Shown piece by piece: positions 18,299 through 25,816 of a stretch of 40,953 bases of DNA. The DNA comes from Phenylobacterium sp. Root700. Its GTDB lineage: Bacteria; Pseudomonadota; Alphaproteobacteria; Caulobacterales; Caulobacteraceae. Numbering within the stretch: the stretch's first letter is position 1; every line of letters begins with the position of its first letter. The position numbers and the translations under genes are program-made. The notes below the pieces were generated by a model. That model was not told where the DNA came from and did not search any database. It saw only the letters and a list, made by a program, of their open reading frames with translations. Location of the stretch: NCBI RefSeq assembly GCF_001429025.1, contig NZ_LMHT01000026.1, positions 1-40,953 on the forward strand. The letters run 5' to 3'.

Positions 18299-19303
18299 TC
18301 AGGCCACGCGGACCCGGGCGGTGCTTTCCGGCAGGTCCTGGCCGAAGGCGCGCTGGAAGAACTCGGCGACGGTGCCGCGCTCCAGCTCGTCGCACTTGTT
18401 CAGGAAGGTCATGCGGAAGGCGAGCGCGATGTCGCCGCCGAAGATCTCGGCGTTCTGGGCCCAGGTGATCACGGTCCGCGGGCTCATGACGGTGGAGATG
18501 TCGCCGTTCATGAAGGCGTTGCGGGTCATGTCGGCCACGCGGACCATGGCCGCGATGGTGCGCTTGCCCTCGACCGTGTCGTAATGCGGCGACTTGGCCA
18601 GAACGATGTCGGCTTCCACGTCGTGGGCCAGATAGTTCAGCGTGGTCACGATGGACCAGCGGTCCATCTGGCCTTGGTTGATCTGCTGGGTGCCGTGATA
18701 GAGGCCCGTCGTGTCGCCCAGACCGATGGTGTTGGTCGTGGAGAACAGGCGGAAGAACGGGTTCGGCCGGATCACGCGGTTCTGGTCGAGCAGGGTCAGC
18801 TTGCCCTGGGCCTCCAGGATGCGCTGGATCACGAACATCACGTCCGGACGGCCGGCGTCGTATTCGTCGAACACCAGGGCCACGGGACGTTGGATCGTCC
18901 AGGGCAGGATGCCTTCACGGAACTCGGTGACCTGCTTGCCGTCCTTCAGGACGATGGCGTCCTTGCCGACCAGATCGATCCGGCTGACATGGCTGTCGAG
19001 GTTCACGCGGATCAGCGGCCAGTTCAGGCGCGCGGCGACCTGCTCGATGTGGGTCGACTTGCCCGTGCCGTGATAGCCCTGGACCATCACGCGGCGGTCG
19101 AAGGCGAAGCCTGCGCAGATCGCCCGGGTGGTTTCCGGGTCGAACTTATAGGCGAGATCGATGTCCGGCACGTGGGCGTCGCGCTCGCTGAAAGCGGGCA
19201 CGGTCATGTCCACATCGACTCCGAACGTGTCGCGAACCGACACCTTCTTGTCCGGAACCAGAGCGATCAGCTTGTCGTCTTGGGTATTGGCGAAAGAAGT
19301 CAT
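18299..19303 (-). CDS. cobS: Cobaltochelatase subunit CobS (AAA+ ATPase)
   Basis: A 334-residue AAA+ protein of the MoxR/CobS class. Walker [10 protein letters not shown] is at 76-84, Walker B ALVFDEYD at 142-149, sensor-1 FSTTNT near 188-193, and the family segment [20 protein letters not shown]. It forms hexameric rings with CobT and drives metal insertion by CobN. It is read on the minus strand ahead of the kinase gene and cobT. A perfect 8-bp inverted repeat lies 32 bp upstream of the ATG and may be its control site. The usual neighbour on this side, a J-domain gene, is displaced about 5 kb to 24231. Confidence 0.95.
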   Translation of the reverse strand: MTSFANTQDDKLIALVPDKKVSVRDTFGVDVDMTVPAFSERDAHVPDIDLAYKFDPETTRAICAGFAFDRRVMVQGYHGTGKSTHIEQVAARLNWPLIRVNLDSHVSRIDLVGKDAIVLKDGKQVTEFREGILPWTIQRPVALVFDEYDAGRPDVMFVIQRILEAQGKLTLLDQNRVIRPNPFFRLFSTTNTIGLGDTTGLYHGTQQINQGQMDRWSIVTTLNYLAHDVEADIVLAKSPHYDTVEGKRTIAAMVRVADMTRNAFMNGDISTVMSPRTVITWAQNAEIFGGDIALAFRMTFLNKCDELERGTVAEFFQRAFGQDLPESTARVRVA

Positions 19304-19334
19304 GGCGGGCTTCGATTACAGGGTTACGGACGCA

Positions 19335-19354
19335 ATGCAAACGCCAGTTTGCAT
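19335..19354. promoter_or_regulatory. Palindromic site upstream of cobS
   Basis: ATGCAAAC (19335-19342), GCCA, GTTTGCAT (19347-19354) is a perfect inverted repeat between the 3' end of the AraC-type gene and cobS. No T-run follows, so a regulator site for cobS is more likely than a terminator. The binding protein is unknown. Confidence 0.5.
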
Positions 19355-19387
19355 GCTCGGCGGGCCTGTTGCGAGGGCGCCGCGACG

Positions 19388-20398
19388 TCAGGCGGATTCC
19401 GCGCCGCGCCGCAACTCCCGAGGGCCGGCGCCCCACCACGCCTTCACGGCGCGCGAGAAGGCGCTTTCCTCAGAATATCCAAGGCGTAACGCCAGTTCCG
19501 CCAGCGACAGGCGAGATTCGGTGAGCAGGATCATCGCCTCCCGCATCCGCGTCTCGTCGCGAAGCAGCGAGAAACTGACGCCGGCCTCGTTCAGCCGGCG
19601 CTGCAGGCTGCGGACCGACAGGCCCAGTTCGGCGGCGGCGGCCGGCGCGGACGCTGTGCGGAACCCGGTCCTGTGAATCACGGCCTGGACCTGGGCGCAG
19701 AGGGTCTCGCTGCGGTTCTGATCGTGCAGCAGGCTTTCGGCGTAGGCGGCGTTCAGCTCCAGCAGCCGGGGGTCGGCGCCAGGGACCGGGCGGGACAGGT
19801 CGCCCGCCGCGAAGATCACGCCGGCCCGGGCCTCGAACGTGACCGGCAGGCCGAGGAAGGCCTCGTAGCGCTCGCGCGGCGCCGGAGCGCCGTTCATCAG
19901 GATCATCCGCTGGGGGCGCACGCCGGTCGCGCCGAACACCGCGCGCCGGGCGGCCAGGGTTCCGAGCACCGATTCGACCTGCAGCCGGTGGATCTCGACG
20001 GGGGCGGGCGTCGGCACATAGGTCAGGCGCAGGGTGTCGCCCTCGCGGACGGCTCGATAGCCGCCGCTGTTGCTGACCAGTTGCTGGTAGCGCAGCAGCA
20101 TCTCGATGCTGGCGCCCACGGTGGCGCTGTGGGCGACCAGGATGGTGATGACGTTGCTGGCCTGGAACGGCAGGCCGGCGCCGATCTTGAGCCCCAGCAG
20201 CGGATCGGGGTTCAGCGTCGCCGCGCGTCGCCACAGCCGCCGCACCGAGGCGACGTCGACCCGGGAATCGCGGGCCGCCGAACCGGCTTCGAAGCCGCGT
20301 AGCCCGTGGGTCAAGGCGCGCCGGTCCACGCCCTCGCGGACCAGGCCGTCGAGGGCGGCGTTCACCCAGCCGGCCATGATCGTCGAGGCGCCACGCAT
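19388..20398 (-). CDS. AraC-family transcriptional regulator
   Basis: A 336-residue regulator. The N-terminal part (about 20-200) has the pattern of the arabinose-binding-like domain of the OruR/ArgR-type AraC group (RLWRRAATLNPDPLLGLKIG, then HSATVGASIEMLLRYQQLVS). The C-terminal AraC DNA-binding domain (about 235-330) carries LGLSVRSLQRRLNEAGVSF and LAELALRLGYSEESAFSRAV. ATG codons at 20398 and 20377 are both possible. It is divergent from the TauD-type gene (148 bp between starts), so it probably controls it. The effector is unknown. Confidence 0.9.
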   Translation of the reverse strand: MRGASTIMAGWVNAALDGLVREGVDRRALTHGLRGFEAGSAARDSRVDVASVRRLWRRAATLNPDPLLGLKIGAGLPFQASNVITILVAHSATVGASIEMLLRYQQLVSNSGGYRAVREGDTLRLTYVPTPAPVEIHRLQVESVLGTLAARRAVFGATGVRPQRMILMNGAPAPRERYEAFLGLPVTFEARAGVIFAAGDLSRPVPGADPRLLELNAAYAESLLHDQNRSETLCAQVQAVIHRTGFRTASAPAAAAELGLSVRSLQRRLNEAGVSFSLLRDETRMREAMILLTESRLSLAELALRLGYSEESAFSRAVKAWWGAGPRELRRGAESA

Positions 20399-20546
20399 CG
20401 CGCGACTAGAGACCAGACGTCAGCGAGAGCCAAGTCCCGTGGCGCGCAAAGTCATGTCTTCGGCGCGCGAGATCAACCCGGCGGGGCTAGGCTGCGGCCA
20501 GAGAATGGGTGGGCGATCAAGCCGGCTCGACCCAGGAGGAAGCACC

Positions 20547-21416
20547 ATGACCCAGGCCCTCGCCGCCGCGCCCGACATTGTCGTCACGCCCCAGCCCACC
20601 GGGTTCGGCGCGGAAATCGTCGGGCTCGACCTTTCCAAGCCCTTGAGCCCGCAGGTCCTGGCGCAGGTGAAGGCCGCCTGGGCGTCGCACTCGGTTGTGG
20701 CGTTCCCCGATCAGCCGCTGTCGCTGGAGGCGCTGGAGGCCTTCACCCAGGCGATCGGTCCGTTCGGGGTCGATCCGTTCATCGCTCCGATGGCCGGCCA
20801 CCCCAACGTGCTGGAGCTGCGCCGCGAGCCCGATGAGAAGGCGACCAATTTTGGGGCTGGCTGGCATTCCGACTGGAGTTTCCAGAAGACCCCGCCCGCC
20901 GCGACCCTGCTGCGTTCCCAGGTCGTGCCCCCGGTCGGCGGCGACACCCTCTTCGCCGATTGCTCGCGCGCCTATGACGCGCTGTCGGATGCGATGAAGG
21001 CGATGCTGGCCCCGCTGCGCGCGGTGCATTCGGCGACCCGCGCCTACGGAACCCAGGGCGTCTTCGCCAAGGAGACCGAGAAGCGGACCATGGAGATCAT
21101 CGTCTCGTCGGAGGCCGACAAGACGCTCAGCCATCCGCTTGTCCGCACCCATCCGGTGACCGGCCGCAAGGCGCTGTTCGTCAGTCCGACCTACACGGTG
21201 GGGATCGAGGGCATGACCCTGAAGGAGGCGCACGCCATCCTCGGCTTCCTGTTCGCCCACATGACCCAGGACGAGTTCATCTATCGCCACAACTGGCGCA
21301 AGGACATGCTGCTGATGTGGGACAACCGCTGCACCGTCCACCTGGCGGAGGGCGGCTATGACGGCCACCTGCGGGTCATGCATCGCACGACCGTCGCAGG
21401 CGATGCGCCGGTCTAG
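20547..21416 (+). CDS. TauD/TfdA-family Fe(II)/2-oxoglutarate dioxygenase
   Basis: From ATG at 20547, with Shine-Dalgarno AGGAGGA at 20534-20540, the enzyme has 289 residues. The iron triad is visible as HSD (H107, D109) and a distal histidine H265 in DNRCTVHLAEGGYDG; R276 or R280 should bind 2-oxoglutarate. TauD relatives oxidise taurine, other alkylsulfonates or 2,4-D-type side chains with O2 and 2-oxoglutarate. No sulfonate transporter lies nearby, so the substrate is open. It is divergent from the AraC regulator. Its stop codon shares CTAG (21413-21416) with the convergent CDP-alcohol phosphotransferase gene. The divergent gap 20399-20546 shows no clear promoter consensus. Confidence 0.9.
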   Translation: MTQALAAAPDIVVTPQPTGFGAEIVGLDLSKPLSPQVLAQVKAAWASHSVVAFPDQPLSLEALEAFTQAIGPFGVDPFIAPMAGHPNVLELRREPDEKATNFGAGWHSDWSFQKTPPAATLLRSQVVPPVGGDTLFADCSRAYDALSDAMKAMLAPLRAVHSATRAYGTQGVFAKETEKRTMEIIVSSEADKTLSHPLVRTHPVTGRKALFVSPTYTVGIEGMTLKEAHAILGFLFAHMTQDEFIYRHNWRKDMLLMWDNRCTVHLAEGGYDGHLRVMHRTTVAGDAPV

Positions 21417-22084
21417 GCGGCGTTCCCCGCCAGTCGGGCCGCCAGGGTCCGAGTCCGGCGGGCGGCGGTCCAGATCGTGCCAAGCACGATGATCGCCAGG
21501 CCCACGACCAGGGCCTGGCCCCGCCAGCCCCAGAGCGGTTCGAAGGCCGCCACCGCGCAGGTGGCGGTCAGCGCCGCCATCCGGTGCGGCTTGGCCATCG
21601 GACCGGAAAAGTCGGCGGGGAAGCCAAGTCCTCGCCCGAGTTCGCGGATGTAGGCGGTCAGCACCGCCAGCACCGCGGCGGCCCAGCCGAGCGGCACGCC
21701 CAGCGCCAAGCCCGAGGCGCTTGCGCAGTATCCGGCGCCGACCAGGAACAGGGCGTCGGCGATGCGGTCGGGCAGCTCGTTCCAGATCGGACCGGAAGGC
21801 CCACCCTTGCCGTGCTCGACTGCGACCATGCCGTCCAGCAGGTTGCAGACCAGCCGCAGCTGGATGCAGACGCCGGCCCCGATCAGCAGCCCGCCACGGG
21901 CCATGCCAGAGGCGCTTCCGGCCATCACGAACAATGCGCAGCCGAGGACGGCGAACCCTACGCTGCCCGCTGAGATGGCGTCCGGGCTCAAGCCGGCGCG
22001 GGCGAGGGCGGAGGCCAGGCCCTGCGCCCAGGAGGCGCCGCGGGTCTTCAGCGGGCGACGGTTCTCAGGTGCGGGTTCGCTCAT
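21413..22084 (-). CDS. CDP-alcohol phosphatidyltransferase, YnbA-like variant
   Basis: From ATG at 22084 (ATGA overlap with the upstream gene) the protein has 223 residues with about five membrane helices. It should transfer a phosphatidyl group from CDP-diacylglycerol to an alcohol. The canonical motif DxxDGxxAR(x)8GxxxDxxxD appears in altered form: N81, D84, G85, A88-V89, G98, N102, D106, D110. Two of the usual aspartates are asparagine and the arginine is valine, with an extra aspartate one turn later. From memory, E. coli YnbA has the same N/N pattern (NALDGM and ILNETGDVISD), though it keeps the arginine. The acceptor alcohol is unknown. An ORF running upstream to 22636 in this frame overlaps the membrane-protein gene and is not real. 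Confidence 0.85.
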   Translation of the reverse strand: MSEPAPENRRPLKTRGASWAQGLASALARAGLSPDAISAGSVGFAVLGCALFVMAGSASGMARGGLLIGAGVCIQLRLVCNLLDGMVAVEHGKGGPSGPIWNELPDRIADALFLVGAGYCASASGLALGVPLGWAAAVLAVLTAYIRELGRGLGFPADFSGPMAKPHRMAALTATCAVAAFEPLWGWRGQALVVGLAIIVLGTIWTAARRTRTLAARLAGNAA

Positions 22085-22479
22085 CGGACGGCCTTGGCTT
22101 GGCCGCGCGCGAGCGTGGCGGAATAGATGAAGGCGTAGAGGGTCGAGACCGACCACGGTACGGCGATGGTGCGCAAAATTTCCGGCGTCCCGATCAGCTT
22201 GTGGACGCTCACCAGCAGGAGCAGCACGGCCCCGGCGGTGATCGCCGGCGGCAGGACATAGTTGAGCAAGGCTGGAAACCGGCCGTTCATCGCCTCCAGC
22301 GCCCGCTTGAGCACCAAGGTGATCAGGCCCGAGAGCACGCCCTGCGATAGCGCCGGCAGCCAGGCGGCGGCCAGGCCGTGGCCGCTGTTGGCGAACAGGG
22401 CCCAACCGCCCATGGCCAGGAACGCGAAGCCGATGTGAGCGACGCTCGATCCGGCGAAATTGCGAAAGCTCGAGCCCAA
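22081..22479 (-). CDS. Small integral membrane protein of unknown function in the lipid module
   Basis: A 132-residue, very hydrophobic protein with about four predicted helices (near 12-32, 40-57, 72-92 and 102-122). I do not recognise a family. The start is TTG at 22479, because an in-frame TAG lies eight codons upstream; the first ATG (22413) would cut into the first helix. It overlaps the CDP-alcohol enzyme by ATGA, so they are co-translated. Roles as a lipid flippase or as a scaffold for the enzyme are possible but unsupported by any motif. Confidence 0.7.
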   Translation of the reverse strand: MGSSFRNFAGSSVAHIGFAFLAMGGWALFANSGHGLAAAWLPALSQGVLSGLITLVLKRALEAMNGRFPALLNYVLPPAITAGAVLLLLVSVHKLIGTPEILRTIAVPWSVSTLYAFIYSATLARGQAKAVR

Positions 22480-22502
22480 ATGCCTGCGCCGTCCCTCTTG
22501 CT

Positions 22503-22517
22503 AAGGGTGGGACCCTT
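22503..22517. promoter_or_regulatory. Inverted repeat in the divergent lipid-module promoter region
   Basis: AAGGGT (22503-22508), GGG, ACCCTT (22512-22517) is a perfect inverted repeat in the 124-bp gap between the two divergent halves of the lipid module. A site here could coordinate both transcripts. No convincing promoter consensus was found. Confidence 0.35.
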
Positions 22518-22603
22518 GCTGTCATACACGCTACGGTCAAGGCGCGCGGAGAAGGGGAGTTCGGCTTTCCCTGCTCGCGCCGGTCGAGCGGGAACATGTC
22601 GGC

Positions 22604-23569
22604 ATGGATACGATTACAGCCTTTTTCGCAGGACAATCGCTAGCCCTGCTGTGGGGGCTGGGCGGCGTGCTGGCGTTCCTGACCCTGGCGGTCGCCGTCA
22701 CCGCCCTGCTGCCGATGATCAAGCCGGCGGGAGACTTCACCAACCTGCGCCAGAGGATCTCGTCCTGGTGGGTGATGATCGCCCTGTTGGCCGGGGCGTT
22801 GCTGATGGGCTGGCAGGCGGTCACGGCCCTGTTCGTGGTGATCTCGTTCATCGCCCTGCGGGAGTTCCTGTCGCTGGCCCCGGTGCGCCGAGAGGATCGC
22901 CTGATCGTGCTGGCCGCCTTCGTGGCCATGTTGATCAACTACCTCTTCATCGTCATCGACGACTACGGCCTCTACCGGGTGTTCATCCCGACCTACGTGT
23001 TCCTGATCATCCCGTTCCTGATGGCCTGCATCGGCCAGACGCGGGCCTTCCTGGCGACCACGGCGACCTTCCATTGGGCCATCGTCACCTGCGTCTACAA
23101 CCTCGGATATATCGCCTTTCTGATGCGGACCCCCGCCAGCGAGGCGTTGCCGGCCGGGGCCGCTGGCCTGGTGTTCTTCCTGCTGGTCGCGACCGAGGCC
23201 AATGACGTGGCGCAGTACGTCTGGGGCAAGCTGTTCGGGCGCCGCAAGATCGTGCCCAAGGTCAGCCCCAACAAGACTTGGGAAGGCTTCCTGGGCGGCT
23301 GGCTCACCACAGGCCTGCTGATCTGGTTCGTGGGGCCGGTGTTCACCCCGCTGAGCGGGATCGGGCTGGCGGTCCTGGCGATCTTCCTCCCCGTGGCGGG
23401 CTTCGCCGGTGACGTGACCATGAGCGCCATCAAGCGCGACATCGGGGTCAAGGACACCAGCGCGCTCATTCCGGGCCATGGCGGGTTGCTGGACCGCGCC
23501 GACAGCTTGACCTTCACCGCGCCGCTCTATTTCCACATCCTGGCCTACTTCGCCCTGGGGCGCTTCTGA
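22604..23569 (+). CDS. Phosphatidate cytidylyltransferase paralogue (CdsA/YnbB-like)
   Basis: A 321-residue membrane enzyme with about eight helices that should make CDP-diacylglycerol from phosphatidate and CTP. The CdsA signature is complete: KVSPNKTWEG (about 224-233), then GDVTMSAIKRDIGVKD and PGHGGLLDRADS (about 268-300). The N-terminal third, with ISSWWVMIALLAGALLMGW and FISFIALREFLSL, resembles E. coli YnbB rather than the housekeeping CdsA of the frr-cdsA-dxr region. Its gene overlaps the PlsC-type gene by one base (TGATG) and is divergent from the YnbA-like gene. It therefore probably serves a dedicated lipid branch. Confidence 0.9.
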   Translation: MDTITAFFAGQSLALLWGLGGVLAFLTLAVAVTALLPMIKPAGDFTNLRQRISSWWVMIALLAGALLMGWQAVTALFVVISFIALREFLSLAPVRREDRLIVLAAFVAMLINYLFIVIDDYGLYRVFIPTYVFLIIPFLMACIGQTRAFLATTATFHWAIVTCVYNLGYIAFLMRTPASEALPAGAAGLVFFLLVATEANDVAQYVWGKLFGRRKIVPKVSPNKTWEGFLGGWLTTGLLIWFVGPVFTPLSGIGLAVLAIFLPVAGFAGDVTMSAIKRDIGVKDTSALIPGHGGLLDRADSLTFTAPLYFHILAYFALGRF

Positions 23570-24207
23570 TGCTCTGGTTCCGCCGCCTTGTCCTGGTTCT
23601 GATCGCTCGGCCGATCGCCCGCATCTTCACTGGCGCCGATATCGTCGGGCGCGAGCGGTTGCCGCTGAAGGGGCCGGCGATCCTGGTCGCCAACCATGCG
23701 AGTCATGTCGACACCATCCTGATGCTGACCCTCTATCCGTCCCGCGGGCTGGACCGGGTGCGGCCGGCGGCGGCGGCGGACTATTTTCTGCGCGGCGGGC
23801 TGATCAGCTGGTTTTCCAACACCATCATCGGGATCGTGCCGGTGGCCCGCGACAAGGCCGGGACCGGCGTCGATGTGCTGGCCCCGGTCCGTGAGGCGCT
23901 GAAGGCCGGCGATATCGTGCTGATCTTCCCGGAGGGCACGCGCGGCGACGGCGAGGCGATGTCAGACCTGAAGAGCGGCGTCGCCCGGCTGGCCGCCGAC
24001 GTCCCGGAGGCGCCGGTCATTCCGATCTGGCTGCAGGGGGCGGGCCGGGTGCTGCCCAAGGGCGGTTTCGTCCCAGTGCCGATGAACTGCACGGTGCTGG
24101 TGGGCGAGCCGCTGCACTGGCAGGGCGACCGGGCGGCGTTCATGACCGAGCTGCGGGACCGGCTGGAGGATCTTCACGCCAAGGCTCCGCCGCAGCGCTG
24201 GGCCTAG
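23569..24207 (+). CDS. PlsC-type 1-acyl-glycerol-3-phosphate acyltransferase
   Basis: A 212-residue acyltransferase. One N-terminal hydrophobic segment (about 5-20) precedes the catalytic NHASHVD (H43 and D48 of HX4D) and the phosphate-binding FPEGTRG at 120-126. It should acylate lysophosphatidate or a related lysolipid at the membrane. It follows the CdsA-like gene with a one-base overlap, so acylation and CDP activation are encoded together. It converges on the J-domain gene with a 23-bp gap lacking an obvious terminator. Confidence 0.9.
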   Translation: MLWFRRLVLVLIARPIARIFTGADIVGRERLPLKGPAILVANHASHVDTILMLTLYPSRGLDRVRPAAAADYFLRGGLISWFSNTIIGIVPVARDKAGTGVDVLAPVREALKAGDIVLIFPEGTRGDGEAMSDLKSGVARLAADVPEAPVIPIWLQGAGRVLPKGGFVPVPMNCTVLVGEPLHWQGDRAAFMTELRDRLEDLHAKAPPQRWA

Positions 24208-24230
24208 CGACGCTTACGGCGAAGCGGCCC

Positions 24231-24884
24231 TTAGGCCATCTTCGCCTTCTTCAACGACTGGTAGGCCTTGATCACCCGCTGCAGCTTGTGCTCGGCCGAA
24301 CGGTCGCCGCCGTTGGAGTCCGGGTGGCAGCGTTTCACCAGCTCGATATAGCGGGCGCGGATCGCGGGGCCGTCGGCGTCATCGTCCAGATCCAGGTCGG
24401 CCAGGGCGTTGCGTTCGATCTTGCCGATGCGGCGCGTGTTGGCCGCCTCCGGGCTCGCCTTGGGGCGCTGGCCGCCGCCGAACAGGCTGAACGGGTCGCT
24501 ATAGCCCTGGCCCTTGCCGAAGCCGTGCGCGGCGGCTGCCGCCTCGCGGGAAAACTTGCTGGCCTTGAACTGCCAGGTCGGCCGGTCGCCGGACGCGCTC
24601 TGGGCCTGGCGCTGGCGGACCTCGCCTTCGCTCATGCCGGCGAAGAAGTTCCACTGCTTGTTATATTCCGCCGCGTGCGGCTGGCAGAACCAGTAGTGCT
24701 CGTTCAGCATGTCTCGGGATTTCGGCGCACGCGCCGTCGCCGCCACCCGGCATCCCGGATGATCGCAGGCCCGTTCTCCGGGCTTGAGCGCATAGACGTC
24801 GTCGGTTCGCGTCGCTTCCTCCGAGGAGGGGGGACGCACCCGGATATCGACGAACTTAGGCTTGTATTGAAACGCACCGGCCAT
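24231..24884 (-). CDS. J-domain (DnaJ-like) protein with N-terminal Cys/His region
   Basis: A 217-residue protein whose J domain is at the C-terminus (about 155-217), with HPD at 187-189. The J domain should stimulate DnaK ATPase. The N-terminal half has a possible metal site: C40, H42, C45, H63, C67, H70 (ACDHPGC and HYWFCQPH). A Gly/Phe-rich stretch links the parts. It is divergent from bolA with 44 bp between start codons. This J-domain protein next to bolA and normally next to cobS is a conserved alphaproteobacterial set (from memory). Confidence 0.88.
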   Translation of the reverse strand: MAGAFQYKPKFVDIRVRPPSSEEATRTDDVYALKPGERACDHPGCRVAATARAPKSRDMLNEHYWFCQPHAAEYNKQWNFFAGMSEGEVRQRQAQSASGDRPTWQFKASKFSREAAAAAHGFGKGQGYSDPFSLFGGGQRPKASPEAANTRRIGKIERNALADLDLDDDADGPAIRARYIELVKRCHPDSNGGDRSAEHKLQRVIKAYQSLKKAKMA

Positions 24885-24928
24885 GGCCTGATTATGAGGG
24901 TCCTGAGTTCGCTTTTCTAGAATTGAAC

Positions 24929-25213
24929 ATGAAGCCGATGGGCGCCATATTTGAGACCATCCACGACAAGCTCACTGCGGCGTTCTCGCCGACCCGCCTG
25001 GAGGTCCAGGACGACTCTGATCGGCATGCCGGTCATGCGGGCGCGACGCCGGGGGGAGAGAGCCATTTCAACGTGACTATTGAGGCCGAGGCCTTCGCCG
25101 GAACATCCAAGGTGATGCGCCAACGCATGGTCTACAAGGCGCTTGCGACCGAACTCGCCGGACCCGTCCACGCGCTGTCGGTCAAGGCGCTGGCCCCCGG
25201 CGAGGGCGCTTAA
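24929..25213 (+). CDS. bolA: BolA-family protein
   Basis: From ATG at 24929 (a TTG two codons upstream is less likely) the product has 94 residues. The BolA fold is clear: ETIHDKLTAAFSPTRLEVQD (about 9-28), SHFNVTIEAEAFAGTSKVMR and RMVYKALATELAGPVHALSV. The FNVTIEAEAFAGTSKVMRQR region carries the class-defining residues, and histidine in SHFNV is a candidate Fe-S ligand with a monothiol glutaredoxin. BolA proteins act in iron-sulfur handling and stress morphology. It is followed after 24 bp by the pao promoter region. Confidence 0.92.
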   Translation: MKPMGAIFETIHDKLTAAFSPTRLEVQDDSDRHAGHAGATPGGESHFNVTIEAEAFAGTSKVMRQRMVYKALATELAGPVHALSVKALAPGEGA

Positions 25214-25237
25214 GAAAATTATGATCCGGCGGATCGG

Positions 25238-25267
25238 ATGACAGACGCATCCGTTCCGCCCAATATC
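25238..25267 (+). promoter_or_regulatory. Predicted promoter of the paoABC-type operon
   Basis: ATGACAG (25238-25244), a 15-bp spacer, then CCAATATC (25260-25267, 6 of 8 with GCTANAWC) has the same geometry as the rpmB promoter. Transcription would start near 25274. If so, the ATG at 25238 lies in the -35 element and cannot be the start codon. Confidence 0.45.
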
Positions 25268-25280
25268 GAACGACAAGTGT

Positions 25281-25292
25281 GTGAGCGCTCAC
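25281..25292. promoter_or_regulatory. LacI-type palindromic operator before paoA
   Basis: GTGAGCGCTCAC is a perfect 12-bp palindrome identical to the core of the symmetric lac operator. It sits just after the predicted transcription start and before the Shine-Dalgarno GGGGAGG (25297-25303). A LacI/GalR-family repressor is suggested, but none is encoded in the window. Confidence 0.55.
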
Positions 25293-25309
25293 GCCTGGGG
25301 AGGCGAGAT

Positions 25310-25816
25310 TTGAAGACGACGATCACGGTCAATGGACAGGCGCGGACGCTCGACGTCGATTCGCGCACAACCTTGTTGGACGCCCTGCGCGAGCATCTCG
25401 GGCTGATCGGCTCGAAGAAGGGATGCGATCACGGCCAGTGCGGCGCCTGCACGGTGCTGGTGAACGGCGCGCGGATCAATTCCTGCCTCTCCCTGCTGGT
25501 CATGCATGACGGCGACCAGGTGACGACCATCGAGGGGCTGGGCACGGCCGAGAACCTGCATCCGGTTCAGCAGGCGTTCCTGGAAAACGACGCCTTCCAA
25601 TGCGGCTACTGCACGCCCGGTCAAATTTGCTCGGCCGTCGGCATGTTGCAGGAGGCGGCCGACGGTTGGCCGAGCCAGGTGATGGAGGACGTCGCCGCCC
25701 TGGTCGACCTGACCGAGGCCGAGATTCGCGAGCGGATGAGCGGCAACATCTGCCGCTGCTCGGCATATCCCCAGATCGTGGCCGCGATCCGCAGCGTGGC
25801 GGGAGACGCCGCATGA
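25310..25816 (+). CDS. paoA: Aldehyde oxidoreductase [2Fe-2S] subunit (PaoA/YagT-like)
   Basis: The 168-residue product passes electrons within a molybdenum hydroxylase. The N-terminal plant-type [2Fe-2S] cluster uses C39, C44, C47 and C59 ([14 protein letters not shown]), and the second uses C98, C101, C148 and C150 ([20 protein letters not shown]). Wording is very close to E. coli PaoA. The start is set at TTG 25310 because a strong GGGGAGG ends 6 nt upstream. ATG at 25238 would add 24 residues, including [10 protein letters not shown], which recalls a Tat motif but lacks the hydrophobic stretch. The enzyme should therefore be cytoplasmic, unlike periplasmic PaoABC. It overlaps paoB by ATGA. 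Confidence 0.9.
   Translation: MKTTITVNGQARTLDVDSRTTLLDALREHLGLIGSKKGCDHGQCGACTVLVNGARINSCLSLLVMHDGDQVTTIEGLGTAENLHPVQQAFLENDAFQCGYCTPGQICSAVGMLQEAADGWPSQVMEDVAALVDLTEAEIRERMSGNICRCSAYPQIVAAIRSVAGDAA

Noticed and set aside
22561..22600. Imperfect inverted repeat near the CdsA-like start (GCTCG/CGAGC)
   Set aside because: The arms are only 5 bp in very GC-rich DNA, so chance is likely.
22085..22636. Upstream extension of the CDP-alcohol phosphotransferase frame
   Set aside because: It overlaps the membrane-protein gene in another frame and the divergent promoter region. The ATG at 22084 gives the ATGA overlap and the right N-terminus.
24208..24230. Possible terminator between plsC-type and J-domain genes
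   Set aside because: The 23-bp gap shows no stem with a T-run on either strand.
25238..25309. ATG start for paoA giving a 192-residue product
   Set aside because: It has no ribosome site and overlaps a promoter-like -35 element and the operator palindrome. TTG at 25310 has GGGGAGG at ideal distance. It is not fully excluded.
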